A stretch of 64,000 nucleotides of DNA, from the NCBI GenBank assembly GCA_022036555.1, contig CM039128.1:1488001-1552000 (forward strand), read 5' to 3'. The position numbers and the translations under genes are program-made. The stretch comes from Microstegium vimineum (lineage: Eukaryota > Streptophyta > Magnoliopsida > Poales > Poaceae). Below the pieces are notes generated by a model. It was not told the DNA's origin. It did no database searches and saw nothing but the letters and a program-made list of their open reading frames with translations. Of this stretch, positions 44,680 to 56,684 are shown piece after piece (position 1 is the stretch's first letter; each line of letters opens with the position of its first letter).

Positions 44680-46878
44680 ATGGCCGATGATGAGGAGTTT
44701 GACCACTCCCAGAACGATGAGTTACGGATGTGCGGGATGGCCGAGGATGATGAGGATGACAATGTCGGCGCGGACCTCCTTGAGCTATTTGGGCAGTCTA
44801 CTGATGAGCCCATTGTCGTCGATGAGGTCCCAGTTGACGGTGAGGAGCCTGATGTTGATGGCGACAGTGAGGTGGCAGGCTCTAATCGGCCTTCTACCTC
44901 TGCTGTCTGGGAGGATTTTGATAAGCACTTCAAGAAAGTGCCTGGTAAGAAACGACCCATCAGGTATGCTGCCACATGCAAACATTGCAAGAGACGTTAC
45001 TCTGCTTATTCTGCTAGTGGCACTGGTCATCTGGCTAGACATGTTGCTAAATGTGTTCAGCGTCGTGAGAAGTGTCGCATGTCTCAGACTCACATTGGTT
45101 TTAATCCTGATGGTAGTGTTCGTAACTGGCAGTATAATGCTGAAGTAGCTCGTGTTGAACTTGTTCGTATGCTTGCTAGGCTAGATTTACCTTTGATGAC
45201 TGGAGAAACAGAGGCCTTTAAAGATTACATTAAAATTTCTCATAATCCTTCATTTTCACCTGTCTCTAAGCAAACTACTGGTAGAGATATGCTTAAGTAC
45301 TTCACTGCTAATCGTGAAAAATTAATGACTTGTTTGCAAGATAGTGTTGTTTCATTTGTTGCTATTACCTCTGATATTTGGTCTTGAAAGGCAAAATAAG
45401 ATTATCTATATGTTGTGGCTCATTTCATTAATGTTGATTGGCAATTAGAGAAAAGGGTGCTTGGTTTAAGGTTGATTGATGTCTCTCGTAATGGTGAAAA
45501 CATTGTTGAGCGTGTTAAAACTGTTCTTATTGAGTATGGTGTACTTAACAAGGTGTTTTCTGTGACTTTGGATAATGCATCTGCTAATAAAAATGCAATG
45601 GATAAACTGAGACCTATACTTAAAGAATACTTGGGTGCTGATCTATTTTTGCATCAAAGATGTGCTTGTCATATTATTAACCTGATTGTTAAGGAAGCAT
45701 TGGTTGCTGTTACTCCTCTCATTGACAAATTTAGAACTGCAATATCATTTATGAACTCCTCTAATCAAAGAATTGTTGCATACAGTAGTTATTGTATTGC
45801 TAGCTCTGTTAGACCTAGGAAGTTTTCACTGGACATGGATGTGAGGTGGAACTCCATCTATCTTATGTTGAAATCATTGTTACCATGCAAGATTACTTTC
45901 AGTACTTTCATTGAGGCTAATTACCCTAGACCTGCTGGTAGTCCTTTCCTGTTGAATGATGTTGATTGGGATATGACTATTAAGATGTTAAATTTTCTTG
46001 AATTGTTTTATGACTCCATTGTTGCTTTATCTGGTGTGTACTATCCTACTTCTCCTCTAATGATTCATCATATTGTTAAGATTGCTATTCACCTGCATAA
46101 ATATCAACATGATGAACACCTGAGATCTGTTGTGCAGTCTATGATTGACAAATATAATAAGTATTGGAAAGAAATACCTTATCTGTATTCCATTGCATTC
46201 ATATTGGATCCAAGAGCTAAGATTAAGAGCTTTACCAAAGTGCTTAGAAAATTGAATTCTCTTTTTTATGTTGATTACACTAACAAGTTGCTGGACACAA
46301 GAGCACTTCTTTTTAAAATGTACAACAGGTATGATGCAATGCATGGGTCTGTTAGGCTCAAAAGGGTTGTTCTAGCATCCCTATTTGGTAAGAAAAGAAC
46401 AGCTTGGGCTGATATTTATGATGATGATAAGCTTGACATTGGAGTTGGCTGTTCTACCCTTCCTCCTACTCTTGATCTGTCTAGGGGTGTTCCTGCCACT
46501 TCTTTGTTACATGCAGCTTCTGCTCCTAACACTAGTGAACTTGCATCCTACCTGGACTCTGACACAGTGAGCCAGTTGGATGATGATTTTGATCTCATAC
46601 AATGGTGGCATGAACACAAGCTTACTTATCCTGTGCTTTCTATTCTTGCAAAAGATATTTTCACTGTGCCTGTGTCAACCATATCTTCAGAATCTACCTT
46701 TAGCACCACTGGAAGGATCATCGAGAAGCGTCGCTGGAGGTTGAAGCCTGAGACTGTGGAGACCCTAACCTGCATCAAGGACTGGGAGGCAGCTGAATCA
46801 AGACTGCAGCACATGGTGGAGGACAAGGAGCTGGAAGAGGCCTTTAAATCTCTTTATCTTGATGTTTCTGCTAATTAG
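44680..46878 (+). pseudogene. hAT transposase (zf-BED, RNase H-like core, hAT dimerisation) with two nonsense codons
   Basis: One continuous frame would give about 730 residues. An acidic N-terminus precedes a BED zinc finger (CKHCKRRY ... GHLARHVAKC, about 44986-45054). The catalytic core follows: ITSDIWS with the probable first catalytic Asp, then LDNASANKNAMDKL, then the CACHIINLIVKEA block. The C-terminal hAT dimerisation domain reads WWHEHKLTYPVLSILAKDIF, VPVSTISSESTFSTTGRII and KRRWRLKPE (46602-46760). The frame is interrupted by TGA (45385-45387) and TAA (45397-45399) three and seven codons after that Asp; both could arise by single changes from GGA and GAA. A splice acceptor-like GGATGCAG at 44647-44654 suggests a 5' UTR intron, so Met at 44680 is preferred over an upstream Met at 44638. 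It would cut and paste the host element if repaired, but as read it is inactive. Confidence 0.9.
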
Positions 46879-47594
46879 ATGATGATTGGTCTTTGAAGAG
46901 GGTCTGTAATAACTTTTGGACATACTTCTGCATGATGTAATGAACATGATGAACAATTTAGGAGCTGGCTATACTCTTTTCCTGTTTAGGGTTTCTCATA
47001 AGGGTGAGTTTTACCTAAACAGGTTTTTAATGAGACAGCCATTGCACAGCTCCTACTCTTATTAGTTTTAGTTTCAAAAGTTGTCTGTCTTCTTTCTGTT
47101 TCATTTTATTATCTGTCTTTGCTTGTGACTGAATGTTTGATTTGAAATTGGTTGTCAAATTTGTTGTGAATGAATATCTGTAAAAAGGGTGCTTGAATGA
47201 GGGGTTTTGGGTGTCTTAGTGTCAGGGCTGCCACGGGGCACGCTGGCCTGTCGGGCTGACACGGCCTGTCAGGCACGGCTGAGGAGGTATAGGGCCGTGT
47301 CTGTGCCTGGACTTAGGCACGGCGGCACGCCCCGGCACGGCACGGCTAATAAACCGTGCCTGGTAGGCCGTGCCCAGGCGTGCCCGTGCCTAGCGTGCTA
47401 GGGCCGGGGCGTGCCGTGCCGGCACGTTTAGAAAACTTTAGAGACCAGAAAGGGTTTATGAAAAGCTTGTGAAAAGAAAAGCGTGACACACTTAACAATA
47501 ATATTAGTACATCTTTAATTAGCGAAAACCTTTAAACAAGCAACTATAGCAGTATATTTTTAGTCATCATCATCATCATACTGGATCAAAGCTC

Positions 47595-50579
47595 TCACGG
47601 CTCGGCCATGTCCTTGGCGAACTCGCCGTCCTGAGCACGGCCATCGACCACCACAGAGACGGGCACCTCGTCGGCGTTGCTCATGTCGTGCTGCTGGACC
47701 ACGAGCACCGACGACGTCACCCCGTGGCCGGACGACGCGAGCGCGTCGCCGATGGGCCTGAGCTCTGGGTGCTCTGCTGGGCGGACGGCGAGCTGCGCCA
47801 CCATCGCGGACGGCAGCCGGCCCTTGCCGACGACGACCAGGCCGTACTCCCTGCTATTCCCGATCGACACCACCTCCTCGATCACGTTGCCGACCACCAC
47901 TCGCTCCTCAAATCGCACCAGGGTGCCCATCCTCTGCCGGAACTCTGCCGCCGCCGCCGCCTCGTCCAGCTCCTGCACGCACGCAATGGCACCATTAATT
48001 GTTCACGCAACAACAACAAAACAAAATGTCATCTTGTTCGATCAGAAACTGCTTCAGAAGTGTAAGTTACCTTCTCCTTGCTGGCGTCGACGACGGCCGT
48101 GGAGAACGTGTAGCTCCGGTCGGCGTTCTTAGTGTTGGACGGGAGACGCGCTTGTCCTCAGCGACGTTGGCGACGTCGTCGTGCATGGTGTGGAGCGCGG
48201 ACACGGCGGTCGTGGCGCGGACATGGACATGTCCGAGCTGCGCGTACGTGTCGAAGGCAACGTCCACCTGGTCGTGCGGCGGCTCCCCGGAGCGGCGAGG
48301 CGGGCGGAGGAACGGGAGGCCGTTCCGGCGCGCCGCGCGCGCCATGAGGATGGATGAGGTGCGCTCCGTCAGCTCCACCATGCGGAGGATGTAGAGCTTC
48401 ACGAGGCGGCGCGGCTGCGTGTGCCCGCGGATCGTCTCGATCAGGTTGATCACCGCCGGCACGTCCTGTCCGCCGTGGATGCACGCCAGCACGCGCAGCT
48501 CCATGGCGGCGCCAGCGCCGGCGGAGGCGGACGGCGAGGACTGCGCTGAAGGGATGGGCCTCGGGAGCTTGCGGCCGGTGCAGGCGCCACCGGCCGGCGG
48601 TGCGCGCGGGCTTGTAGATGGCCATCACCGCGGGCGTGCGTGGTGATGAAGGTGGTCACCAGCGCCATCAGCACCAGGATGGCGAATGTCTCCTCGTTCA
48701 GAACCTGCAGACCACATCCATGACCATACGAGAGATCATACCACATTATATTGCAGTGCAGATTGGAAAATTGTGCGGAAATTTTGACGGGAATATATTC
48801 TTCTTCTTGCTCAGCTGCTCTTATGCTCCGTATATAGTTCATTAGCTCCTTCTTTGGCAGAAGGTGTAAAGTCAAATTATTTCTGACCAAATTGAGTGGT
48901 TTTTTGGTTTTAATAATAAAAAAAGGTGGTTTTGGAACGTTGGATTTCAAGCAATAATAAGGTTTTTTGTGTATGAATTCCTTCAGTTTTTTAGGATGGA
49001 AATCTCGGCCCAAGCCCAACCCGGCAAATTCATTGGGTTGCATCAACGAGACTACGAGAGGGACTTGCCACTTTTCTTTTTCCTCGTGTTCCATTTTCCT
49101 TTTTACTAGCAAATGTGTTACAATAAAATGTGTATCTTGTTGTGCGACCACCTAAAACACTGACTTATAGCTTGAATGTTTATATGATGTTCATACCTTG
49201 ATCGTTTCGGTGGCTGATATTGTTTTTGGTTGTTTTATTGTGAGAAAAAAAAAACATTATTTCGATGATAAATATCATTATTGTATATTGGCAAATTAGA
49301 CCGTGTACCATCACTCGTCACATTTTGGAATTGGACTCTGTAACTACTATGGGGATAACACGATTTCTAATTATACGTGAGTCATGAAATTAAATATCTA
49401 TAAGCTAGATTATAGATCGACTTTTCATTAAGGGTGTGGTATAGTCACATTTAATTAAAGTTTTTTTTCTTTTCTCATCAATTATTATAGTATATAAAAA
49501 AAACAAGAAGAAAAAGCAACAAGAAACTCCTCCTATAGTCCTATGCATGCATGCACGGAAACAAAACATTGCACCGAACTGAAAAAAAAAAAAACAGGTG
49601 TTTGTACGTACCTTGCGCTCCCTGCCTGCCGATGTTGAGGACGATGAGCTCAACGAGACGTACCCTTAGTATTCATGACGACACCAAGCACGAGCGCCTC
49701 CCGCAAGCCATGGCGACACCAAACGTACCAACAATGATCTTCCCAGCACACGCAGTAACAATGACGCGAAGTAGAGCGGCAGGAGCAGCTCCGACCTACA
49801 CCAGGTCCTCCACCATCGCCGCGCGCGAACCCACCGTCGTCCTTGGGCACCGAAGATGCCGTGGATCCCTATCACGTCCAAGGATGCAAGCGGCAACCCG
49901 CATAACCCGTATATAGCCTTAATTTTATGAGTTGTCGCTGTAACCCGTGAAAATTAAACTTATATATGGGTTCGCGAGCTAGCCCACTTGCATCCCTATC
50001 CACGTCCGTCGCTAGCCCCGACGCCAACACTACCACCAAATTAAAGTCACCGCCACCCACGTCTTCTCCCCTCCGGCCGGCCGCGTCCGCGCGCGCGCTT
50101 CGACCCACCCACGCCATCGCCTGCTTCACGACCACCATCCACGCCACGAACGCCGCGCCGTACAGCAGCACCCACGAACAGCGACACGATCGGGCTGCGG
50201 TGGTGGTCGCCGGACGGACCCGGAGATGGCGACGGCGACGGCAACGGCGAGGAGCACCTACGCCGCGACGTCGTTGAACGCCGCGGCGGCGATCTCACCG
50301 ATGGGAGTAGTGAGGAGCAGTTTAAGCTCAGCGAGGATACGAGCCATGACAGGGAACGCGGTGATGGAGAGAGCAACACCCATGAAGACGAGGAACGGCA
50401 CGCCGACGCCGCACGCGAACGGGAGCGAGATCCCCGCTGCCGCGATCGCGACCGCTTCATAGGAGTGTCTGGAGGATGAGGAGTGCGAACGCGAAGTGGA
50501 GTGGGTCGTCGCCTTGCCACACACCGTTCGACGACGTCTTCACGGCCGCCATCTCCGACGACGATACAGGGGATGACAT
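47595..50579 (-). pseudogene. CHX-type cation/H+ antiporter pseudogene, three exons
   Basis: This is related to plant CHX exchangers, endomembrane or plasma-membrane K+/H+ antiporters. Exon 1 (50579-49612) starts with WQGDDPLHFAFALLILQTLL. It then jumps to YEAVAIAAAGISLPF, PFLVFMGVALSITAFPVMARIL and NDVAAWVLL-type membrane segments, so roughly 100 residues of early helices are deleted. It continues to GIHGIFGA, VPKDDGGF and VMNTKG. Exon 2 (48704-48071) begins VLNEETFAILVLMALVTTFI and contains LRVLACIHGGQDVPAVINLI and ADRSYTFSTAVVD. Exon 3 (47972-47595) begins ELDEAAAAAEF and ends with GLVVVGKGRLPSAM and SSGHGVTSSVLVVQQ. Splice sites are clean (donors GTACGT and GTAACT, CAG acceptors). Frames are broken in exons 1 and 2, and a hAT MITE interrupts exon 1 at 49879-49998. 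Confidence 0.88.
49879..49998. mobile_element. hAT-type MITE inside CHX exon 1
   Basis: The ends CAAGGATGCAAGCGG and (reverse complement of right) TAGGGATGCAAGTGGG form inverted repeats. The 8-bp flanks ATCACGTC (49871-49878) and TCCACGTC (49999-50006) are an imperfect target duplication. Removing the insert and one flank rejoins the coding phrase ATDV with IGIHGIFGA, which is normal CHX sequence. Confidence 0.85.
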
Positions 50580-51690
50580 GTTGGCCTGACGGACGGACGG
50601 ACGGAAGAGGAAGGCGAGCGAATGAAGACGGATCGGACTCTGTTCTTTGTTGCATGTGAAGCGTGGTCACGACGTGCCACTGACGCGTGGACCTCTACAT
50701 CGCTCACTAGTATAGTAGTAGCAATAAGAAAAGCACAGAGAGAGACAAAAATAAAGGATTTGCTAAATTTTAGAGGCAACAGTTATTACATATAATTTAT
50801 ATTAAAATTATAGCTTTAATTTGTTGTAATTTGTGTAGACACAGTCTACAATTTTCAGTATCAGAAATTAAAAAAAAACCTATTAGACAAAACTCATGAC
50901 ACAATCTTATAAATGTTGGTACAAACACAATTCAACAATTACAATTAATTCTATAGGAAGACAAGGACAAAAATTTAACAAAATACAGAATTAACTTATA
51001 CTAATTGGTAGTATATCAGTGTTGCCTAAAATCGTCTTAAATTTCATGCACCTGAACTATAGGAAGAGATCATAATTTTACCGTATGTTGCTTCACTTTA
51101 AAGAAAAAAATATATATAATATGTTTCTATATTACACAACTGTCCGGCCATAAATAACCTCTGGTATATTACACAACTTTTGTCTTCTTAGTAGTACAAA
51201 TGGCTCTTGCATTGTGTCCAGGAAAATCAAAACGACACTTAATAAGGGACGCAAGGAGTAAGATCTATCAATAGGACCATTCCGTGTTATTATTTGAAAA
51301 GATAAATCATTTCCAATACTAAGTTTCGACAGCATACCATTGTTTTTTTAGAATTGTTTGTCAATATAGGCGTTCGATAGATTCATGTGAGGTGCGCAAA
51401 TTTTTTTGTAATCTAACAAACAAACAAAGCCTAACTGAAACCAAAAGAAACAAAAGATTAAGTAAATGAAGAAAAGTTACTTCATCCTTTCAAAATTATA
51501 AAATATTCTGATATTTAGATAAATAGCTTTTACTATAGATATATAACAAAAGTTATAAATTTAGAAAAAGTCAAAAACATCTTCTTATTTGGAATAAAGA
51601 CAATCTTCAATAGCCTTGTCATCATTTACATTTATTTAACTTTTTGAAATTACCCCCTTTTTTTTTCTGGTTCCGAACACTAGCATGCAG
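50580..51690. other. AT-rich intergenic DNA upstream of the CHX relic
   Basis: A (GGAC)n run GGACGGACGGACGGA lies at 50589-50606. Otherwise no gene, TATA box at a telling distance, or element termini were identified. Confidence 0.4.
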
Positions 51691-51699
51691 AATTGCAGA

Positions 51700-51890
51700 T
51701 GCAGTGTCCAGTTTAGCTTTTGCATCAACGCACACGCACCTCGTGCTACTACAGTCTTCCATCCTCAGCAAAGTCAAAAGTCTATGCGGTTATACCATGA
51801 GCCGGACACGTGGCAGGATACTATAGGAGCTCTGCAGGCTGTCAAGTTTCGTCTTTCTCGTGTTGCCACCTAGTACTGCGGACTGTTTGT
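51700..51890. repeat. Direct repeat, left copy (partner at 54400-54595)
   Basis: Shared phrases in order include CACACGCACCTCGTG, TCCTCAGCAAAGTCAAAA, ACCATGAGCC.GACACGTGGCA, GATACTATAGGAGCTCTGC and TTTCGTCTTTCTCGTGTTGCCACCTAGTACTGCGGACTGTT. The copies are about 2.7 kb apart and about 90% alike by eye. Confidence 0.88.
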
Positions 51891-53770
51891 TGGGAAATGG
51901 CTCATTCTAAAATTTGCAACCTAAAATGGATGTTAGTCACAAAAAAAACCTAAAATGGATGCTTTAACCGATGCACACATTCATTCGAGGATTTTCAGCT
52001 AGAGTATAGGAGGTGGTTTCTGGAACGGTAATGCTACGTGTCGTAAGTTCTAGGGATATAGGGATAGAACGGGCGGTGGGCCGACGCGTCCCACGGCCCA
52101 CGCGCGCGTACATTCGGCATCGGATGTATCGGCAGCGCCTCACCTTATCCGTTCCAGGCAACTCGTTGCCCCCACTATCCCGTGCTCCTCCTCCTCCACT
52201 GCACATCGGGCCACACTCCGACAGTTCGGGCAGCGCCTCACCTTATTCGTTCCAGGCAACTCGCTGCCCCCACTATCCTGTGCTCCTCCTCCTCCACTGC
52301 ACATCGGGCCACACTCCCGCAGTTCGGGCCGCGCCCGGGGAGGTGCAGTCGCCGGCGGCGCTCGATCCCGGTGCCCCCTACACACCCGGCATCCTGGTGG
52401 AAGCAGACCGACACAGCATCGGCCCTCCTCGCATCCGCACCGCAGCCTCCCTTCAAGCGTGGGGTCTGCAGTGCTTCTCCCTCTCCCGGAGGCGTGGCCC
52501 CGTTCGAGCGTGGCGGTGGCCTCGCCCACTCCCCATCCCCGGCGGCGGCCCACCACCCCCGGTCAGCCCCTGCTGCGAGGTGCCGTAGGATCTGGTGACA
52601 GGGATCGGTGGCGCCCCGTCTCCCTTCTCCTCGCGGCGAGTTCCCCACGCCGACCGAGTAGCGGCCTCCCGTGCAACGGAGGCGTGGCGACGCATGCTCT
52701 CATGTCGTCCTCCCTCCTCCGTCACAGCACGCTGCGGCGTGTGGCCTTGCCCCACCCTACCCTAGCCGGCGGCAACGGGCGTGCGCATGGCTCCATGGTG
52801 GAGCTAAGGTCTCCATGGCAAGGTAGGTCAGAAGGACCTCCGGATCTAGAGCCTCCTCCTCCCCCTTCTTCTTCTCTCCCCCCTCTATCCGGTTGCTCTT
52901 TTGTTTCTTTTTTATCCTATTTTTGTTTCAATTTGTTGCATATGGTTGTTTCAACAGCACCATTGTGGATGTTTTCAGCAGGATTTTTGCCTTTTGTTTT
53001 CATATGCTTCTTTTCGCACAAATGTTTGTAATAATTAGTTTCTTTGAAATGTTGCAGCGATTTTAATCTCTGTGTTTCAGTAGCTTTAATGTTTGTCTCG
53101 AAGAAAATCGAATCTTATTTTTTATTTCAGTTTGCTTTTTTCGTTGTTTCTGTATTGCAAAATTAGATGTTTCACTAGCACAAAACTTTATGGTCCTTTG
53201 TTACTAATTCGTTTAACTTTTTTCCAGAAACAAACTAGTGTTTCTGCAATGCAAACTTTGTTGTTTCGCCAGCACAAGCTCTATGTTTTCTTTTTGTTAC
53301 TAAGTGGTTTGATTTTCCAGAAACAAGAATTCACCAGATGTTGTTTCATCATTTGTTCCTTTAATGTTTCAGCTTAAATTTTCAATTGTTTCAGAAAAAA
53401 CTGATGTTTCTTCTATGTTTTTTGGAATTCAACAGATGTTACTAAGTGATTTTTGTTCATTTTTTGTTTTCCCATTTTGTTTTCAGAGTCGATGGTCACG
53501 ATTGGAGGTTGTGGCGGCCATGGAGGAGCATGGGGCCGCGTGGGGCCGGCGGCATGGGGGCAGGTGTGGCCGTGTGAGGACGGGGCAGAGAAGGTGCGGA
53601 GAAAGGAAGGCGTGTGTGTGTTTGGGTGTGTGTTGGGTGGTGGGCCGAGCTCGAGCGTTCTACACGGAGAACGTTCGTGCGTCAGCACGTCCCTTTTTAG
53701 AACTGCTCTGCTCTATATTTTTTTAACTTCTCTTCCTGTTTTTAGCTAAATAGTTTTACATTTACGCACA
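51891..53770. other. GC-rich then T-rich repeat-like segment between the direct repeats
   Basis: 52050-52850 is GC-rich with open frames on several strands but no domain. 52860-53480 is T-rich, with many TGTTTC / CAGAAACAAA phrases at irregular spacing. 53490-53700 is GC-rich again. The pattern looks like a repeat-derived or transduplicated block rather than a gene; no termini could be fixed. Confidence 0.4.
52133..52328. repeat. 98-bp tandem duplication
   Basis: The units 52133-52230 and 52231-52328 (each starting CAGCGCCTCACCTTAT and ending CAGTTCGGG) differ at only a few positions, indicating a recent duplication. Confidence 0.95.
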
Positions 53771-54150
53771 CCGTTTGAAAAAAAATAGAGTTGCGAGAAC
53801 ACTTAAAAAAAATATTATGTAGATTCTAGGTTTCTATGAAGCTGTTTTACGGCTTATGGTGCCCTCGACAATCAATTGTCATTTTAGCTAGCTCATAGTA
53901 ATCATGTCAGTATTTTTCTCACGTGGAAAAGAGTGAAATGAAAAAAGAGAAGAGACTACCTCCTATCTCAACCGCTATCTCGTTCAGAAAACGAGTTAAT
54001 CTGTGGGACTACTCATAAAGAATGAAAGATGGGTGAGAGAAGATATAGGGGGTCTTTAGGACTCTTCCATAAACTCTGCTCTACAAACTCCATCGTAAAT
54101 CAGCTTCACACAAAACTGGAGTTTGTGGATTGCCTTTTTATGCTCTTGCT

Positions 54151-54255
54151 CTTACAACTCCATTTTTTTTCTCGAACTATGTGCGTGGAGCTGAAACAGG
54201 TGTTCTTACAACTTCACCTTTTTTCTCGAAAACTATGTGCGTGAAGATGAAATCG
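54151..54255. repeat. Imperfect tandem repeat of about 52 bp
   Basis: The two units begin CTTACAACT(C/T)CA and share TTTTTTCTCGA, AACTATGTGCGTG and AGATGAAA/AGCTGAAA; they span 54151-54204 and 54205-54255. Confidence 0.85.
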
Positions 54256-54399
54256 TTTGGCTAAAAACATAGAGCGAACCTGAAAAACATAGAACGAAGC
54301 AGTCTTAAACACTCCATAGAATAAAAAATGATTTATATATGAAACTCACATAATAACATGACATATGAGTTCATTGTTGTATCTTACTCTTGAGGACGC

Positions 54400-54595
54400 C
54401 TTTACATCCAGCTTTGCAACAACCTAAAGCACACGCACCTCGTGTTACTACAACCTTCGATCCTCAGCAAAGTCAAAATGCATATGCGGCTGATATACCA
54501 TGAGCCAGACACGTGGCATGATACTATAGGAGCTCTGCCAGCTGTCCGGTTTCGTCTTTCTCGTGTTGCCACCTAGTACTGCGGACTGTTGGGTT
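54400..54595. repeat. Direct repeat, right copy (partner at 51700-51890)
   Basis: See the left copy. Similarity ends on both sides within a few bases of the CGGACTGTT phrase. The copy carries small indels such as an extra GA in GCTGATATACC. Confidence 0.88.
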
Positions 54596-55036
54596 CCAAG
54601 CACAAAGAGGCAAGCTCATCTGCACATGCATCCATCCTAGACCTATTTCCAAAATTGTAATTTTAAATGTAGTCAACACGTCTAAAGTTTAACCAGATAA
54701 AAATATATAAATATCACTTGAAACGAAATTTATACAAATTAAACGTACAATGCGTGTGAGATATTGTTTAAAATTAGATATGGACACAATGAACTTTGCA
54801 CTGATTCCGTTTTCTCTCAGGGATAAAATCGTTATTTCACCCCTGACTTATAACACTGTTAAGTCCCAAACTAACAGAAAGACTATTAAGAAACTAAAGA
54901 TAGCTTTCGGACAAAAAAATAAGTAAGTTAAAAAAATAAAAAAGGCTAAAGAAGATAAAAAAATCTCTAAAACTTATCCCACAAGCGTTAAAATTAGGCC
55001 ATACCATCTCAACCATCTTTGCACATGTAAGGCAGG

Positions 55037-55208
55037 GTTGGATTCCCTGGTCTAAAGTTTAGTTGTTAAAGTTGAGAACTAAAATTTTAATCACATTAGT
55101 TCACTTCCGTGGTCTAAAGTTTTAATGAGGTTGGTTAAACTTTAGACAACACTTCATACTTTCTATTTTGAGTCTGAAAAGCTAAAGTATTGCTAAACTT
55201 TAGACCAC
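55037..55208. mobile_element. Small palindromic MITE-like element
   Basis: The left end CCCTGGTCTAAAGTTTAG and the reverse complement of the right end CCAGTGGTCTAAAGTTTAG form an inverted repeat. The phrase GGTCTAAAGTTT recurs internally in both orientations. Target repeats are unclear (GGATT on both sides is a candidate). Confidence 0.6.
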
Positions 55209-55790
55209 TGGATTTAAACATAGCATGAACCTCATCACACAATCATAAATGCTTGCTTATCACAGTGTAAATATCGATAATAACAAGTAAAATACTTATG
55301 GGAGAGTAAAATTGGTGATATGAACTTTAGAACTCGGGATCAATAGTAATCTTGATTCTATCCACACTATTTTATTGGATTTTTTTGCAACAGTAATAGA
55401 TGAACTTAGCTCTTTGAATCGAGTAGTAGTAATTGTTTGAATTCATACACAGTGCACGCAATGAACGAACAAATTCAACAACATGTTTTCAAAATTAATT
55501 GGGCCTGAAGCATGTTGGGCTAAGCTGCATCGCCATGTTTTCGAGCCCATTGATGAGAAGGAATTGCTATGGGGCTTCCTGCATAACGGAGCGCACAATG
55601 AACCAAGAAATCCTCTATCTGATTTTCAAAAAGAAAATCCTGTATCTAAGAAAAAACCGACCAAGAAATTCCTTCCCCATTTTACATGCTCAACAAACTT
55701 CTCTAGAAATCCAGAAACCTTACCTAATAATTTCTACAGATAAGTCGACAAATTGACGCTTTTCAAAAGCTATTCAAACCAATCTTCTAC
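55209..55790. other. Unassigned DNA
   Basis: One 86-codon plus-strand frame (55483-55743, MFSKLIGPEACWAKLHRHVF) competes with an overlapping frame of equal length. No family is recognised, so no gene is called. Confidence 0.35.
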
Positions 55791-55799
55791 TCCCTTCGT

Positions 55800-56610
55800 C
55801 GCGTTGGTCATCGCCGATTTAGACCCGTTGTGGCTGATCACGCACACGGAAGTCATGTTATCAGCCACAACCCGGTGCGGGTGGAGACCATAGCTTCATT
55901 TCACGGAAGCCATGTTATCCCGTGGCCTAACCCGACCACCCTGTCGCTGGACGAGGCCCCACCGGTGCTTGCGTGTGGTTGCTTGCAAGCTCCGTCCTAG
56001 CAGAACTTGCAGTCACCACCCGCGTGCCTCGCTTCGCCATCGAGGTTGCCTCTGCCGATCACGCCAAAGCAGCTGGTGTTCAACGACTATTTGGGCGCTG
56101 ATGCGGTCGCGGTGGGTGAAGTGGCCTACCCTTCAGTCTCTGGCCCGGTGCTTCCGGACCTCGGTACGCCGTCCGCTCCGGGAGGTCAGCACGGCGCCAT
56201 CGATGTTGTGGCGGTGGTGCAGTCTCTCGTCGTAGCCGCCTCCCCACGGTCAGCTGACTCCTTCAGCGAGAAGCTAAGCGGTTCAGAGACAGGGTCCTGC
56301 GTAAGGTTCCTTCGCCTCTGCTGCCCCAGCCACCTGTTGAGGTGACGCCTGCGAAGCCGACGATGCTGCTCCGTAGCAGGAGGATCGCGGCGCAGCCTCT
56401 CTCGCGTATCCCTGTTTCGAAGCGGGAGAGGTGCTGATGATGCGGTGGATGGGGTTCACCGATGAACAGTCGATTCCCACCACGACGGACAAGGAGGCAT
56501 ACGATCGCGTCTTCTGCGAGAACCCCACCGCCTCTCATCGGGAGGCAATGCAGCGGATCTTCCCGGAGCTGCTTGGAGAGGGGGACGAGGCAGTCGAGAC
56601 GCCGTACTAG
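55800..56610 (+). pseudogene. Retroelement-like coding relic
   Basis: Plus-strand reading yields LVFNDYLGADAVAVGEVAYP and SFSEKLSGSETGS. In a shifted frame it continues MLLRSRRIAAQPLSRIPVSK, then MRWMGF, AYDRVFCENP and MQRIFPELLGEGDEAVETPY with TAG at 56608. The RRSRRIA-x-PL-x-x-IPV-x-KRGE phrase is, from memory, frequent in rice repeat-encoded hypothetical proteins. A missing base near 56430 (GCGGGAGAGGTGC) and earlier shifts break the frame. It may be the C-terminal part of a retroelement polyprotein or a transposon-captured gene. Its end lies about 70 bp from the PLA1 relic and points towards it. Confidence 0.55.
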
Positions 56611-56684
56611 TCTTCGCGCTTGATCGTCGACGAGGCCTAGGTTGTTTCATTAGTGAATAATAGTGTTTGGTCCTCTTCTGCTAG

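Larger units (their letters stand above)
43772..47440 (+). mobile_element. Full-length hAT transposon (3.7 kb), disabled
   Basis: The termini are TAAAGATTTCCAAATGGGCC on the left and, reverse-complemented, TAAAGTTTTCTAAACGTGCC on the right, about 22 bp of inverted repeat. Eight-base flanks GGGACCAG (43764-43771) and GAGACCAG (47441-47448) are the target duplication with one change. Both sub-terminal regions are dense in GGGCCG / GGCACGGC motifs, probable transposase-binding sites. Internally it carries one transposase gene. Confidence 0.92.

Noticed and set aside
44192..45148. 318-codon plus-strand frame overlapping the hAT transposase
   Set aside because: It is the wrong frame over the transposase 5' half; the in-frame product shows the BED finger and catalytic motifs, whereas this one is Ser/Arg-rich shadow sequence.
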